Under the pieces are notes generated by a model. That model made no database searches. It was not told where the DNA came from and saw only the letters and a program-made list of their open reading frames with translations. Position numbers and translations under genes: made by a program. From NCBI GenBank assembly GCA_004556545.1, contig SFGO01000024.1:1-40127 (forward strand): 40,127 nt of DNA. Direction: 5' to 3'. This document shows, piece by piece, positions 39,648 to 40,127 of this stretch. This DNA comes from Clostridiales bacterium. GTDB taxonomy: Bacteria; Bacillota; Clostridia; Christensenellales; Aristaeellaceae. The stretch's first letter is position 1. Every line of letters begins with the position of its first letter.

Positions 39648-40127
39648 GACTGATCGGAAGATATTCAACCTGCCGCCGATCAAGTATTATTTTTTCGAGA
39701 CGGGGCTTGAAATGGAGGCAACGCGGCGGCATGTCCGGGAAACGGCGGAGCTGTACGGCGTGGAGATCCAGACCGTGCGCCCGAAGAAAAACATCGTACA
39801 GGCGACGCGTGAATACGGGCAGCCCTTCGTTTCGAAGATCATGTCCGCCGGTCTGGAGGCAGTGCAGAAGAAGAACATTCCGCTTTCAATCGCCGACGAA
39901 TACAATCAGGCAGAGGACAAGGAGGCGAAGCGAAAGGAGCTGAAAGAACGGTATCCCGGCTGCGAGCAGGCGATCAATTTCCTGTGCTGCTGCAATTCAG
40001 CAGGCGAGCCGCGCCCGAATATTCAGCTTGTTATCAACAGTTCAAAGTACATGCTTGATTTCATCAAGGAGAATCCGATCCCGTTCCGCATTAGCAATCA
40101 CTGCTGCGACATCTGCAAAAAGCAGCC
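39625..40127 (+). CDS. PAPS reductase-family protein, N-terminal part (cut by window edge)
   Basis: 167 codons open to the right edge. ATG 39625 has AAGGAG 7-8 nt upstream. It begins MRMMHMIETDRKIFNLPPIKYYFFETGLEMEATRRHV. It contains a Cys-rich CEQAINFLCCC segment and RISNHCCDICKK, as in phage PAPS-reductase-like proteins. The C-terminal part is at 1-394; the frame matches when edges are joined. The joined protein lacks the expected ITGxRxxEGG-type motif, so roughly 20-30 residues may be missing at the cut. Confidence 0.85.
   Translation, partial: MRMMHMIETDRKIFNLPPIKYYFFETGLEMEATRRHVRETAELYGVEIQTVRPKKNIVQATREYGQPFVSKIMSAGLEAVQKKNIPLSIADEYNQAEDKEAKRKELKERYPGCEQAINFLCCCNSAGEPRPNIQLVINSSKYMLDFIKENPIPFRISNHCCDICKKQ

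Overview
The window looks like an essentially complete genome of a temperate, podovirus-like phage of a GC-rich Firmicute. A gut Oscillospirales/Clostridia host is my inference from protein style and base composition; no host gene is visible. The last gene (39625 to the right edge) and the first reading frame (left edge to 394) are the N- and C-terminal parts of one PAPS-reductase-family gene, in the same frame when the ends are joined. The sequence therefore appears to be a circular or circularly permuted molecule cut inside that gene, perhaps with a short segment missing at the cut.

Layout. (1) Lysogeny and integration block, mostly minus strand: tyrosine integrase (34636-35658) beside an attP-like site that carries the 3' end of a tRNA gene (34416-34442), a membrane-anchored HTH protein, a two-TM protein with a Cys/His tail, and a CI-like repressor (37315-37689). 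A divergent promoter/operator region (37713-37813) separates the repressor from the early genes. (2) Early operon, plus strand, 37844 through the right edge and on to about 5060: many small, overlapping, translationally coupled genes (HTH remnant, PAPS reductase, DUF551, DUF4406, DUF1064 nuclease-like, zinc-ribbon protein, Gp49-like protein, HUH-type replication protein). It contains a 350-bp multi-hairpin non-coding stretch and a gene cassette flanked by 47-bp direct repeats. (3) Late genes, 5165-31554: small and large terminase, tail/fibre proteins, portal, scaffold, N4-gp56-like capsid protein, adaptor, a 385-aa virion protein, a 2828-aa polyvalent protein (zincin plus ADP-ribosyltransferase-like domains), a collagen-like fibre, a DUF6273/C-type-lectin-like tip protein, XhlA-like protein, holin and amidase. 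No tape-measure or tail-tube gene is seen, which fits a short-tailed virion. (4) Accessory region 31585-34343: a small HTH protein, a type III toxin-antitoxin system (ToxN with a 3 x 37-nt toxI array), an 11-bp iteron-like array, and three conserved-looking hypothetical genes next to attP.

Two features tie the genome together. First, the three late operons (terminase/portal, scaffold/capsid/ejection, fibres/lysis) each begin with an identical 12-mer, exactly 16 nt, then a GCTA-containing -10-like block, directly after terminator-like hairpins. This is a candidate phage-specific late-promoter class. Second, the phage carries its own abortive-infection module (toxI/toxN) under a good housekeeping promoter, so a lysogen could be protected against other phages.

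A 55-codon ORF with its own ribosome binding site lies out of frame inside the giant polyvalent gene; it is the best candidate here for an overlooked gene.
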